Positions 1 through 12,775 of a stretch of 64,000 nt of DNA are shown piece by piece. This stretch comes from Jaltomata sinuosa. Lineage: Eukaryota; Streptophyta; Magnoliopsida; Solanales; Solanaceae. Within the stretch, counting starts at the first letter, position 1. Each line of letters starts with the position of its first letter. The notes beneath the pieces were generated by a model, which was not told the DNA's origin, did not search any database, and was given only the letters and a program-made list of their open reading frames with translations. The stretch lies in contig QJPP01005287.1 of the NCBI GenBank assembly GCA_003996215.1, positions 34,864 through 98,863 on the forward strand. Direction: 5' to 3'. Position numbers and translations under genes: made by a program.

Positions 1-152
1 ACAAAACATAGAAACTCAAGGATAACATGAAAACTCAGTTTTTCAACTTAAACATAATTGAACTAACTTCGAAAAACATGAATGCATGCTAGGATAATGA
101 GAGAAACTGGTGGACTAGAATCGGGGGGCATACTAAGGAGGAAACTATTACC

Positions 153-3100
153 TCAAGTTGAAATTGAATCGGAAGGAAAGAGATGAGGGTACTTGGCTTT
201 CATGGCTACTTCTGCTTGCCAAGTAGCTCCCTCAACTAGCTGATTTCTCCAAAGGACCTTGACCAAAGGGACTTCTTTGTTTCTCAACCTACGAATCTGA
301 CGATCAAGAATCTCCACGGGAACTTCCTCATAACTAAGGCTATTCTTCAAATTCACATCCTCTAAAGGAACAATCAAGGTCTGATCACCAACACTTCTTC
401 AACAATGAAACATGGAAAACTAGATGAACCGCTTCTAACTCTAATACCAAATCCAACTCATAAGCAACCCTAACAATTCTCCTCAGAATCCAATAAGGAC
501 CTACATAGCGGGGACTAAGCTTCCCTTTCTTACCAAATCTCATCACACCCTTCATGGGTGACACTATCAGAAACACCCAATCATCAACCTCAAACTCTAA
601 TTCTTTTCTCCTCACATCTGCATACGATTTTTGTCGACTTTGAGTAGTCTTCAACCTCTCCCTAATAATCTGAACCTTCTCCATAGTCTCAGACACTGAA
701 TCAGGACCAATCAAAGATGCCTCACCTACCTCAAACCAACCAATAGAAGATCTACACCTCCGCCCATAAAGTGCCTCATAAGGAGCCATCTGGATGCTAG
801 AATGAAAACTATTGTTGTAGGCAAACTCGATAAGAGTTTAGTGATCATCCCAACTACCTTTGAAATCAATCACACAAGCTCTCAACATATCCTCCAAAGT
901 CTGATTAGTACACTCTACCTGGCCATCCGTCTGTGGGTGAAAATTTATGCTAAGCTTAACCTGGGTACCAAGACCCTTCTGAAATGACCTCCAAAACTGA
1001 GATGTAAACTGAGTCCCCATGTCTAAAATGATAGACAATGGAACACTATGCAATCTGACTATCTCCAAAATATAGAGTCTGGCATAATCATCTGTTGAAT
1101 CGGTAGTCTTAACTGCTAAGAAATGGACTGATTTAGTCATCCTGTCAACAATCACCCAAATAGAATTATGTTATCTTCGAGTACGAGGCAAACGAGTAAT
1201 GAAATCCATATTGATCTCTTCCCATTTCCAAGTAGGAAGATCAATATCCTGAGTCATACTACCCGGTCAATGATGCGCTACCTTCACTTGTTGACAGCTG
1301 GGGCAGTTAGCCACAAAACCTCTATGTCCCTCTTCATGCCATTCCATCAACAGACTTCCCATAGGTCACCGTACATCTTGGTGGCACGAGGGTGAATAGA
1401 ATACCTGGAGCTATGAGCCTCTATCAAAATCTATTGTCTCAACCCATCAATGTTGGGAACACATAATCGACCCTGATATCAAAGCACACTATCTCCCCCT
1501 TGGGAGAAAACCTCTACCCATTGCTGATGGACTTCAACCTTGAACTGGTGCAAAATAGGGTCATTGTCTTGCTTTTCTTTCACTTCAGCTACCAAAGATA
1601 ATTTGGAACCATTCTAAATGATAACACCACCTTCTGTCGAATCCATAAGGCGAACTCACAATCGAGCAAGTCGATGAATGTCCTTCGCCAATTCCTTCTT
1701 TTCGTCCTCAACCAACAACACACTACCCATGGATAGCCTACTAAGTGTATCCGCCATGACATTGTCCTTACCCGGATGGTAAAGCACACTCATATCATAA
1801 TCCTTAAGAAGCTCAATTTATCTCCTTTGAAAAAGATTTAGTTCCTTCTGAGTGAACACATATTGAAGACTCTTATGATCGGTGAATACATCCACGTGAA
1901 CACCATACAAGTAGTGTATCCAAATTTTTAAAGAAAAAATCATGGCCGCCAACTCAAGATCATGAGTAGGGTAGTTCTTCTCATGAATCTTAAGCTGTCT
2001 AGAAGCATAAGCAATCATCTTACCACATTGCATTAACACACAACCCAAACCAATCCTAGAAGCATCACAATACACCCTCGGGTAGAGCCAATACTGGGGC
2101 TGTGGTCAACTTAGTCTTCAATTCCTCAAAATTCTTCTCACGTAGATTAGACCACTGAAATTTCACCTTCTTCTGAGTTAACCGAGTCAATGGGGAAGCA
2201 ATGGAAGAAAACCCTTCCACAAATCTTCTATAGTAACCAGTCAAACGTAACAAGCTCCTAATATTAGACGGGAAAGTAGGTCTAGACCAGTTTTTTACTG
2301 CCTTAATCTTTTGAGAATCAACTTGAATACCATCTCTAGTCAAAACATGACCCAGAAAAGGAACAGACTGCATCCAAAACCCACAATTACTAAACTTAGA
2401 AAATAACTGTCGATCCTTGAGAGTTTGCAACACAACTCTCAGATGGTCCACATGCTCCTCTTCACTACGAGAATAGATAAGAATATCATCAATGAAAATA
2501 TTCACAAACATATCCAAATACTTCTTGAACACACGGTTCATAAAATCCATAAAGGCTGCACAAGAATTCGTTAGTCCAAAAGACATAACCACAAATTCAT
2601 AATGACCATACCGAGTTCTAAAGGTTGTCTTTGGAATGTCACACTCTCTAACACGAAGCTGATGATAACCGAATCTAAGGTCGATCTTGGAGAAGTAACT
2701 GGCACTCTGAAGCTGATCGAACAAGTCATCAATCCTAGGAATGGGATACTTATTCTTGATTGTGACCTTGTTTAACTAACGATAGTCGATACACATTCTG
2801 AGGGAACCATCTTTCTTTCACACGAATAAGACTGAAGCCTCTCATAGAGAGATGTTGGGTCAGATAAAGCCCTTATCAAGAAGATCTTTCAACTGGTCCT
2901 TCAATTCCTTAAGCTCCACAGGAGCTATCCTATAAGGACGAATAGAGATAGGATGCATATCTAGAAGAAGATCTATTCAAAAGTCGATGTCCCGCTCAGG
3001 AGGGACTCGGGCAAATCTTCTAGAAACACTTCTGGAAACTCACTCACAACAAAAATTAACTGGAGAGATAGGGTTCCGGACTCCGTGTCCATAACCCAAA

Positions 3101-3600
3101 CTATATGATAGACATAACCCTTAGAAATTATCTTCTTAGCCATAAGATAAGATATGAAATGACCCTTTGAGGATGGAGGACTACCTTGTCATTCTAAGAC
3201 AGGTTTATTCAAAAACTTGAAACTAACAACTCGAGTACGACAATCGAGTGAGGCATAACATGCATACAACCAATCCATACCAAGAATAACATCAAAATTA
3301 GTCATCTCCAACTATACTAGATCCGATGAAATGACTCTATGAAGGACTGAGATAGGGCAATTTTGGTAGATTCGTTTCGCTAAGACTGACTCACCAACAG
3401 GAGTAGAAACACAAAAGGGTTCTAAAAGTTATTCAGGGCAAATTTCAAACTTGCAAGCAACATAAAGGGTCACAAAAGATAAGGAGGCACCCGGATCTAA
3501 TAAAGCATACATATCGAGAGAGACGACTTTTAACATACCAGTAACAACATCCGATGAACTCTTCTGCAACTGGCATGAGGACATGGCATAAAGGTGGTGC
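153..3600 (-). pseudogene. Element 1 pol remnant (PR-RT-RNase H-integrase-chromodomain)
   Basis: A broken polyprotein frame. On the minus strand the order is: protease near 3480 with an ALLDPGAS active-site motif; RT at about 2065-2900 with FSKIDLRFGYHQL and the FIDDILIY catalytic box; RNase H at about 1818-2075 (YCDASRIGLGCVL and TDHKSLQY); the integrase zinc-binding CPSCQQVK near 1300; the integrase core at 838-1155 with FHPQTDGQVE; the integrase C-terminal region at 385-789 (VGPYWILRRI and HPVFHVSLLKK); and a chromodomain at 153-377 (ILDRQIRRLRNKEVP and EGATWQAE). Many stops and frameshifts separate these blocks. Family and domain order are clear; no functional product is expected. Confidence 0.9.
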
Positions 3601-4720
3601 TGGCGCTGACCACCAGAACTAGAAGCAGTGCCCTACTAGGCTGGTCGACCTCCTAATGTCGGGCATACTGAGTCCTACCACCTCCATGTCCCTTCCTGGC
3701 TGCAGGTCAATCTCTAATCCGATGTCTAGCCTGACCACACCCAAAACAACTACCTGAACTGACTAGACACTCATCAGGATGAATCTTTCCACACTTACTG
3801 TAAATGGGGCAGGAAGGCCCCTTGGCAACACTTCCCTGCGAATAGGAACCAGATCCCTTGCTAGTCTGATCATGACGAGGCCTGGGGGTTGGGTAGGAAC
3901 ACTAGCTGAATAATGAGCAGGCCCTGATGATTTCTTCTAAAATGAGAAGTGATGTCTGCCTCCGGACCTCTAATGTCCAAAACCTGAACTCTTTGATCTA
4001 ACCCTCTTGTTCTTCCTTTCCATCTCTCTCAACTTGTCTCCCTCGATCTGATAGGCATGAGTCATAAGTCAAAAAATATCCATGTCACCCAAAAGCTTTG
4101 TGGACCTGTACTCCTTCTTTACCAAATCTGATACTCCATAAACATACTTACTCATCTCATCCCATGGGTCAGCCACCATGGAAGGAACATACCCAAAAAA
4201 CTGGGTGAACTTCAATTCATACTCCTGAACCATCATGGAACCTTGCCTAAAATTTCACAAATTCTTTGGCCTTAGCTTGTTCCAATTCCCTCCGAAAGAA
4301 CCGATCAAGAAAAGACTTCGCAAAACACTCCCAAGTCATAGGGACCACGTCCCTAGCCCTAGCATCCTTCCATTGAGTGAATCAAATATGAGTCACATCC
4401 TTGAGTTGATAAGAGTCTAGCTCTACACCCTTTACACCAATAACTTGCATAACCCCAAAGATCTTCCTTACCTTATCCAAGAAATTTTGTGGATCCTCAC
4501 CAACTTTTGAACCCCAGAACTCAGGTGGGTTCATGCAAATAAAATCTCGAAATTGGGTCGGAACTCTACCTTAAGAATGGATGAGGATAGGGGCCTACTG
4601 ATTGATCTGAGTAGCCATAGTCTGAGCTAGCATATGAATAGCATTTTTTAAATTCGTATTTGTGACCTCAAAGTCTGGAATTAGAGGATTAGGATTTTGG
4701 GCATTGGCCCGGCGAGGCAT
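3601..4720 (-). pseudogene. Element 1 gag remnant
   Basis: The likely start is the ATG complementary to 4718-4720 (MPRRANAQNPNP). The capsid region follows, with FICMNPPEFWGSKVGEDPQNF matching the parallel block in element 2, then a zinc knuckle of CCHC type near 3715-3760 (CFGCGQARHRIRD) in which the final cysteine is not evident. Several stop codons interrupt it. It would have formed the virus-like particle; the capsid frame is now non-functional. Confidence 0.8.
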
Positions 4721-4930
4721 GGCACGGCAAGGAGGAATAATTTGAAATGCATAAAGAATGGATTAGAGGGTAATAGAGTTAAACTCTATTGCACGATATT
4801 GATCATAAAATAAGTGAAGTTGTTCCTAAGACACCTCATAGCTTCTCTCTCATAAGTGTGGCACACATCACACACATGAAAGAGACTCTACTCGTTGAGG
4901 CTTTTAGACACCCTAGGACTCTTGAACCTT

Positions 4931-4942
4931 GCTCTGATACCA
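4931..4942 (-). other. Element 1 primer binding site (initiator tRNA-Met)
   Basis: On the minus strand this reads TGGTATCAGAGC, the usual complement of the 3' end of plant initiator tRNA-Met. It lies 4 bases inside the LTR boundary at 4947, which fixes the element's orientation. Confidence 0.9.
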
Positions 4943-4946
4943 AGTT

Positions 4947-7076
4947 CGTCATGACCCGAGACTACTCCCTAGGCATAACATGGGACCCGGGACCACAAGT
5001 TCCCTAAGTTAACCCTTGGTCATAGCATACTCTGACATTCATAAGAAAACATAGCGGAAACATAAATAAAAAGCTAGGCAACTCAATCCATACTGATAAA
5101 GTCAAGATGAAACATAATCCAAAAAGGAAGACTCGAATACTGTCTATGTCTGAAAATCCTCTACACATGACATAAGGAGTTTCTAGGACAAGAACCTAGC
5201 TCACTTTAAGTACAAAAGTAACAGGCATAAGCAACTAGGATCATAACTAGCCCTCGAACAATAAGGACTCACCAACACTAACTGGAATGGCCTGCGGTCT
5301 CTAGCCTTGTTCCTGAGGGAGGAAACCTAGGTCTACATCATCAAGAGGATACAGCGCAAAATATGTATCAGTACTATAGGATGTACCAAGTATGTGAGAT
5401 ATGCATAATCATGTTAAAACATACTTAAAACGTGCTTAGAACATAATAGAAACTAAGATCATGCATAAAAGAGAAGTCATAAAAAATATCATAATTTAAG
5501 CATGAGATAAAAGATAACATAGCATAAGACTTAAAAATATTCATAGCGGAGTTTCTTATATAACCGACAATAGACCATGTGAGCTACATGGAATCTAACT
5601 ATATAACCCTAGTTAGAAAAGTTGTCCCAAACCCTGCCAAGGAATGGGACACCATAATCTAACTATATAACCCTAGTTGGCAAAGCTTCCCTAATGCCCG
5701 CTAAAGCACAGGACACCATAATCAAATGTGGAACCACTTTTATAAGCCCATAGGGCGATTCATAACCTATATTGGCAACGTAGTTTTGGACTTGGGTTAT
5801 CGAACCCTCATCGCTCGGTGCTAAATACTACTCCCAAAACATGCATATAGCTCATAACATACTTATGGCATATCTAATGCCAAATCTATTTGAAAAGCAT
5901 AAAAACACATCTAGTGTCATGCAATTCTCATATCATAAGTCCTTAAAGCTTACCATAGCCATAATTCAAAACATACTTTTCTTTATGAATTCATAACTTG
6001 AAGAATTTGGCATGCATTTTCATAAATACATAAGGCCATGTTATCTAAACATGCCAATTTTCACTTGACATCATGCAATTCAATGAAATCATGCTACAAA
6101 TCATCTTTAATGCATGGGCTTTTGAAATCAATTAAGGGACCTCAAATAAAACATAGATAAGTAATGAGAAACCATAAATTAATGCTTTAAAACTGAACCC
6201 ATAAGGTTTCCCTAAATTGGGTAAGAACCCCAATTTCATAAATTCATCAATCAAAGTAAAAATCATGAGTTTTGGGCATAAGGGTGAAAGAAATCTCTTA
6301 TTGAATATCCACATACCTTATTGAAGCCTGTTTGATCTTAAGATTAAAAGAAATAGAGGCTTGAACTTGGAGCTTGATACTTGGAGCTTGAAGGAGTTAT
6401 TTTCCTCTTTTGGTAGATGAATAAGGAATAATGAAAGACTTAGGCTAATAAGAGTAGAAACCCTACTAAAAGTGGCCAAAATAACCTCACTTAAGAATTA
6501 AAAGGGTGGATAATTACAAAATTACCCTTAGGATTTAATCAATGAAAACTGGTAAAAAGTCTCGGCTCCAGAGACCACGAGTCAGTCTACAAACCATCAA
6601 CTGAAATGACAAACTGTCAACTGATCTGTGGTTTCAGGTGACACTTCTGGGAGCCTGCTGGAACTCAACTCCATGAGTCACTCTATGGTCCGTGATTCAA
6701 AATAATGAACCATCCTATTGACTCGTGGTCCTGACTTATGGGCATGAGGATCCTCTGATCCTCAGGGGATACGGATGGAAGGATGACCCATGGTTCAAAA
6801 GGACAGGTCATCAACTAACTCATCATTTCTAGGACCCTTCATTAGGGGTCCTCTAGAACTCAAACCACGAGTCCACAGGACAGGACGTGGTTCGAAACCA
6901 CACACTGTGGAGTGACTCATAAGCTAATGGAAGAACATAACCAAAAAGTAGACCACAGATCAGACTACGGGTCATGGTCCAGGACTACGGTCCATGATCT
7001 GGTCCGTGATCTCTGGGAACTTTACAATTTCACAGAAATCAGGTTTAATAACTGAATCAAATTCTGGGGTGTTACA
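4947..7076 (-). repeat. Element 1 5' LTR (2.13 kb)
   Basis: On the minus strand it starts TGTAACACCCCAGAATTTG at 7076 and ends at 4947, next to the primer binding site. The expected terminal CA reads CG on the minus strand, consistent with one mutation. The part at 6546-7030 is an array of short, partly palindromic motifs built on ACGGTCC / GGTCCGTG / CCACGAGTC, comparable to the array in the element 2 LTR. No convincing TATA box was found. Confidence 0.85.
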
Positions 7077-7730
7077 ATTAGGCCCTCAGTTATGTTTACT
7101 TTCAGCTTTTAGCATATTTCCAGATTACTCTTACATTTCTTCTATTTATGCATGATTATATTTTGGGCCTATGTACTACAGTTTAGTTTAGTTTACAGCT
7201 TTTCAGTGTTTTAGAATATTTACATTTCAGTTAGCCTTGCATACCTCCATGCTCAGTAAATTCAAAGTACTGATGCATACTCTACGTGCTGCATCCTATC
7301 ATAATGCAGGTTCAGGTTCTCAACTTCAGCCTCGTGATTAGCTCGCCTGGTGCCATATCCGCGATAGTCAGTGGTGAGTTCTCATCATCCAAGGACATAT
7401 CTTTTACATGTTTTTTGAGTGAGGTAGCTTGTCCTTATTTTCAGTACTTAGAGTTAGCTGGGGACTTATCCCAGAAGCTCATTAGTATTAGAGGCTTTCA
7501 GACATAGAGTCAAAATTTAGCTTATGTAGTTCAGTTAATTTTCAGACAGACTATCATTTCAGATATATTTAGATTCATTATTCCCTTCAGTTATGATTTA
7601 TTCAATATGCTTTCACTTGTTTAGAATTTTATTCAGTATGCTTGTGATATGCCAGTTTCAGGGTTAGCTTGGGGTCACTTGAGATCCTACATCCCGTGTT
7701 ACATCTAGGGGATAGTCTCAAGGTGTGACA
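7077..7730 (+). repeat. Element 2 5' LTR, 3' portion only
   Basis: Homologous to 14219-14873: both begin TTAGGCCCTCAGTTAT and end with a GTGACA-type terminus. The first five bases, ATTAG, are the expected target-site copy made when element 1 inserted; the other copy should lie outside the window. Confidence 0.85.
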
Positions 7731-7734
7731 AACT

Positions 7735-7746
7735 TGGTATCAGAGC
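7735..7746 (+). other. Element 2 primer binding site (initiator tRNA-Met)
   Basis: TGGTATCAGAGC, 4 bases after the LTR end at 7730. Confidence 0.92.
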
Positions 7747-7943
7747 ATCAGGTTCAGGAGTCCTACGGTGTCTAAAAGACGCACTAAGTAGAGTCTCTTT
7801 CATGGGTGTGAATCATGCCACACTTATGAGGGAGAGGCTACGAGGTGTTTTAAGAAAAATTTCACTTCTTTCATTATCTTTATCGTGCGATAAAGTTTAG
7901 TTCACTTTCTCTTCTCTAATCCATTTGTTATGCATTTCAGATC

Positions 7944-9130
7944 ATGAGTCCTCGTAGAGCTAACGCCCGCAATACTAACACTAATCCTCCAGCCCTAGAC
8001 CATGAGGTTACAAATGCGGAGTTCTATAATATGATCCAGTTATTGGCTCAGACTGTGGACAATCAAGCTAATCAGTAGGCCCTAGTTCTTGCAAACCAAA
8101 ATGGTTTTTTGACTTTTCTTAGTTTGGGCCATTTCATAGCCTTATTATATCTTTGCTCAAAGTTTGTTAAAACATCAGCTGCAGCCCGGGTTCGAGATTT
8201 TATTCGCATGAATCCACCAGAGTTTCTAGGGTCAGGGGTTGGTGAAGACCCACAAAATTTCATTGATGAGATCAAGAATATTCTTAAGATAATGTAAGTG
8301 ACTGGTATTGATTGCGTTGAGTTAGCATCTTATCAACTACAAGATGTGGCTCACATTTGGTTCACTCAGTGGAAAGACAACAGGGGTGTAAATATAGCAT
8401 ATGCGATATGGGATTATTTTACTGGAGCTTTTCTGGATGGGTTCTTCCCAAGAGAGTTGAGAGAGGCTAAGGCCCAAGATTTTATGAATCTGAGATAGAG
8501 ATCAATATCAGTCCAGGAATATGGGTTAAAGTTCAGTCAGCTTTCCAGGTATGCCACATCTATGGTGGTCGATCTGAGGGCACAAATGGGCAAGTTCTTG
8601 TATAGGGTATACGATTTGGTAAAAATGGAGTGCAGGAATGTTATGTTATTAGGGGATATGGATATCTCTAGACTGATGACCCATGCTCAGTAGGTTGAGA
8701 AAGATAAGCTTAAGGAGTTGGCAGAGGTCGGGCGACATAAATTGCTCACAGTTTCAGCAGAGGTCTTCAGCCCCAGTGCCTTCATCAGTAGTGCTCCATC
8801 TCCTAGGCCTCAATAGGATCAGAAAAAAAGTGAGCACCAAGCTCTAAGTCTCAAGGCAGTGTTTTAGGTAACCACACTTTTACATCCTACCCCAAGTGTG
8901 GTAAAAATCATCCAGTTGAGTGTATTGATGGTAGAGAGGGGTGTTTTAGGTGTGGTCAGCTCGGCCATAGGTTGAAGGAGTGTCCTTCCTCCAGGCAAGG
9001 AATGGGAGGTGAAAGAGCCCAGTCTACCACTTTAGCAGCTCCAGCAAGTCGCATAGCTCAGCAGAGTATGACTTCTAGCACAGGTGGCGATCAGCGTCAC
9101 CACCATCTCTATGCAATATATTCATGTTAG
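7944..9130 (+). pseudogene. Element 2 gag remnant
   Basis: Starts at the ATG at 7944 (MSPRRANARNTNTNPP). It contains the capsid block FIRMNPPEFLGSGVGEDPQNF near 8200-8260 and an intact CCHC zinc knuckle, CFRCGQLGHRLKEC, at 8942-8983, preceded by a second cysteine-rich stretch (CGKNHPVEC). Stops at 8078, 8295 and 8496 and later shifts break the frame. This is nucleocapsid/capsid for reverse transcription, now dead. Confidence 0.85.
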
Positions 9131-12100
9131 GATCAGGAGAGTTCACCAGATATAGTCACTGGTATGTTATCAGTCTTCTCTCTTGATGTTTATGCCTTGT
9201 TAGACCCAGGGGCTTCCTAACCTTTGTAACCCCGTATGTTGCATGTAAATTCAGAGTCAGTCCTGAAAAAATCTTAGAGCCCATCCCAGTCTCTACTCCA
9301 GTTGGTGAGTCAGTCCTAGCTAAGAGTGTGTATAGAGATTTCCCTGTGTTATTCCTTCATAAAGTCACCTCAGCAGATTTAGTAGAGAAATATGACCAAC
9401 TTGGATGTCATTCTTGGCATGGATTGGCTACATGCCTGTTATACCTCAGTCGACTGCAAAACCAGAGTTGTGAAATTCCAGTTTCTAAATGAGCCCATCT
9501 TAGAGTGGCAGGGTAGTCCTACTTAATCAAAAGGTCACTTCATATCCTACCTCAAAACTAGAAAGATGATCTCAAAGGGTTACATCTACCATATAGTCCA
9601 AGTTAAGGATTCTGAGTCCAAAACCCCACCTTTCCAGTCAGTTCCAGTAGTTAATGAGTTTCCAGAGGTATTTTCTAAAGATTTGCATGGAGTCCCTCCT
9701 GAGCAGGAGATCGACTTTGGGATATACCTTCTTCCATATACGCAGCCAATATCTACTCCTCTTTACAGAATGGCTCCAGCTGAGCTTAAGGAGTTGAAAG
9801 AACAGCTCAAAGACCTCCTAGATAATGGCTTTATTAGACCCAGTATCTCTCCATGGAGTGCTCCAGTTCTCTTTGTGCATAATAAAAATGGTTCTCTCAG
9901 GATGTGTATAGACTACCATTAGTTGAACAAGGTCATAATCAAGAATAAGTATACCATCCACAGGATTGATGACTTGTTTGACCATCTTCATGGTGCCAGC
10001 TACTTCTCCAAGATTGACCTCAGATTCAGTTATCATCAGCTCAGAGTTAGAGAGTGTGACATTTCGAAAACAGCCTTTAGAACTTGGTATGGTCACAATG
10101 AATTTGTGGTTATGTCTTTTGGACTATTGAATGCTCCTACAGCTTTTATGGACTTGATGAACAGGGTGTTCAAGCAGTATTTGGACATGTTCATTATTAT
10201 CTTCTAAGATGATATTCTAGTCTACTCGTGGAGTGAGAAGGAGCATGCTAATCATTTGAGAGTGGTGCTGCAAAGTCTTAAGGATCGACAGTTATTTTCC
10301 AAATTCAGTAAGTGTGAGTTTTGGTTGTAGTAAGTCACCTTTCTAGGACATGTAGTGCCTAAGGAGGGCATTTGAGTGGATTCTCAGAAGATAGAGGTAG
10401 TAAAGAATTGGCCTAGACCCACCTCTTTGATAGATATTAGGAGCTTTTCGGGTTTGGCTGGTTACTATAGGAGATTTGTTGAGGGGTTTCGTCCATAGCC
10501 TCTCTATTAACTAGGCTGACTCAGAAGAAGGTCAAGTTCTAGTGGTCAGATGAGTATGAGAAAAACTTCCAAGAGTTGAAAACTAGGTTGACCACATCCC
10601 CAGTTTTGACTCTGCTAGAGGTTTTAGATGGTTTCTTAGTATACTATGATGCGTCCAGAGCCGGCCTTGGTTGTGTTCTGATGCAGCATGGTAAATTCAT
10701 TGCATATGCCTCTAGACAGCTTAAGACTTATGAGAATAACTACCCGACTCATGATCTTGAGTTAGCAGTAGTGGTCTTTGCCTTGAAGATTTGGAGACAC
10801 TACTTTTATGGTGTCTATGTAGATGTGTTTACTGACCACAAGAGCCTTCAGTATGTATTCACCCAGAAAGAACTGAATCTTTGTTAGAGAAGGTGGCTAG
10901 AGATTCTTAAGGACTATGATATGAGCATGTTTTACCATCCGGGTAAGGCCAATATAGTACCGGATTAACTTAGCAGGTTTTTCATGGGTAGTATATCACA
11001 GGTTGAGGAAGGAAAGAAGGAACTAGCCAAGGATGTTCACAGGCTTGCTCAGTTAGGGGTTCGCCTCATAGATTCATCAGAAGGTAGTGTCATTGTTCAG
11101 AATAGGTCAGAGTCTTCATTGGTAGCCGAGGTAAAGGAAAAGCAAGACAGTGATCCCATCTTACTTCAGCTAAAAGGTGTTGTCCAGAAGCAGTGAGTAG
11201 AGGTTTTATCCCAAGGGGGAGATGGTGTACTTTGTTATCAGGGTCGTCTATATGTTCCTAATATAGGTCACTTGAAGCAGCAGATTTTGACAGAGTCTCA
11301 TAGCTCCAGGTATTCCATCCATTTTGGTGTCACCAAGATATATCGTGACCTATGGGAAGTTTATTGGTGGAATGGTATGAAGAGGGACATTGCTGATTTT
11401 GTGGCTAAGTGTCCCAACTGTCAGCAAGTGAAGGTAGAACATCAGCGACCAGGTGGTATGACTCAGGAGATGGACATTCCTACTTGGAAGTGGGAGCTGA
11501 TCAATATGGACTTTATTACAGGATTACCTCGTACTCACAGACAGCATGATTCTATTTGGGTGATTGTAGACAGGGTGACTAAGTCAGCCCACTTCCTAGC
11601 TGTCAAGACAATCGATTTAGCAGAGGACTATGCCAGACTCTACATCCGTGAGATAGTTAGGTTGCATGGAGTTCCCTTATCCATTATCTCAGATAGGGGT
11701 ACCCAATTTTGGAGATTGTTTTTGAAGGGTCTTGGTACTCAGGTTAATCTTGGTATAGCTTTTCACCCACAGACAGATGGTCAGGCAGAGCGTACTATTC
11801 AGACCTTAGAGGACATGTTTAGAGCTTGCATAATCGACTTTAATGGTAATTGGGATGATCACTTACCTCTTATAGAGTTTGCCTATAATAACAGTTTTCA
11901 CTCTAGCATTCATATGGCCCCGTAAGAGGCACTTTATAGGCGGAGGTGTAGATCACCTATAGGCTAATTTGAGGTAGGTGAAGTAGCTTTTATAGGTCCA
12001 GATTCAGTCCATGAGACTATGGAGAAGGTTCAGCTTATTAGATAAAGGTTGAAGGCGGCTCAAAGTTTTCAAAAATCTTAAGAAGATGTAAGAAGAAGGG

Positions 12101-12550
12101 AGCTAGAGTTTGAGGTTGATGATTGGGTTTTTCTGAAAGTGTCACCCATGAAGGGTGTGATGAGATTCGGTAAGAAGGGGAAGCTTAGTCCCCGATATGT
12201 AGGCCCTTACAGGATTCTGAGGAGAGTTGGCAAGGTGGCCTATGAGTTAGAATTCCCTGCATACTTAGCATCGGTGCACCCAGTCTTTCATGTATCCTTG
12301 TTGAAGAAATGTATTAGTGATCCAGCTTTAGTTGTGCCCTTAGAGAGCGTGGGTGTGAAGGAAAGTCTCTCTTACGAAGACATCCAGTTTAGATCCTTGA
12401 TCGTCAGATTTTGAGGCTTAGAAAGAAGGAAGTTGCCTCAGTAAAAGTTCTTTGGAGAACCAGTATGTTGAGGGAGCTACTTGGAAAGCAAAAGCAGCCA
12501 TGATGACCAAGTACCCATACCTCTTCCCTTACGATCCAGCTTCAGCTTGA
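9131..12550 (+). pseudogene. Element 2 pol remnant (PR-RT-RNase H-integrase-chromodomain)
   Basis: Protease near 9205 keeps LLDPGAS but is followed at once by a stop. RT spans about 9566-10360, with YFSKIDLRFSYHQL; the catalytic box is damaged, because a stop replaces the residue just before the DD pair at 10206. RNase H is at 10576-10887 (YYDASRAGLGCVL, TDHKSLQY). The integrase zinc domain at about 11290-11430 keeps both histidines and CPNCQQVK, and the core at 11500-11925 shows MDFITGLP, ISDRGTQF and HPQTDGQAER, the three acidic positions of the DDE triad. The C-terminal domain and chromodomain run to a stop at 12548-12550. It is better preserved than element 1 but still broken in many places. 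Confidence 0.9.
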
Positions 12551-12775
12551 GGTAATAGTACCTCTCCAGTTTCTCAACTTATCTTAGATGTATTTCAGTC
12601 TCAGTATCATGTTCCATCTGCTATTCATGGATTTCAGTACTCTTTTGTGTACTTAGAACCTATTTCAGCTAGAAATCATCTTTTAATACTCAGTGGTAGG
12701 GTTTGCAGCTCCTTCCCTCCAAACTCAGCTTGTTGTAGTCTTCATTCCAGGATGAATGACCCAAGGGGGACATTT

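Larger units (their letters stand above)
1..7076 (-). mobile_element. Element 1: chromodomain Ty3/gypsy retrotransposon, left part outside window
   Basis: A minus-strand LTR retrotransposon. Reading leftwards from 7076 it has a complete 5' LTR, a primer binding site for initiator tRNA-Met, gag, protease, reverse transcriptase, RNase H, integrase and a C-terminal chromodomain ending at 153. Its 3' LTR is not in the window: the LTR start (TGTAACACC on the minus strand) does not recur in 1-150. All frames carry many stops and shifts, so it is dead. Immediately right of its LTR end the sequence is the interior of the LTR of element 2, so element 1 inserted into that LTR. The chromodomain makes it a chromovirus; a Tekay/Del-like clade is my guess only. 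Confidence 0.9.

Noticed and set aside
802..1395. Plus-strand open frames at 802-987 and 1168-1395
   Set aside because: They lie antisense to the integrase region of element 1 and have no motif; shadows of the retrotransposon frame.
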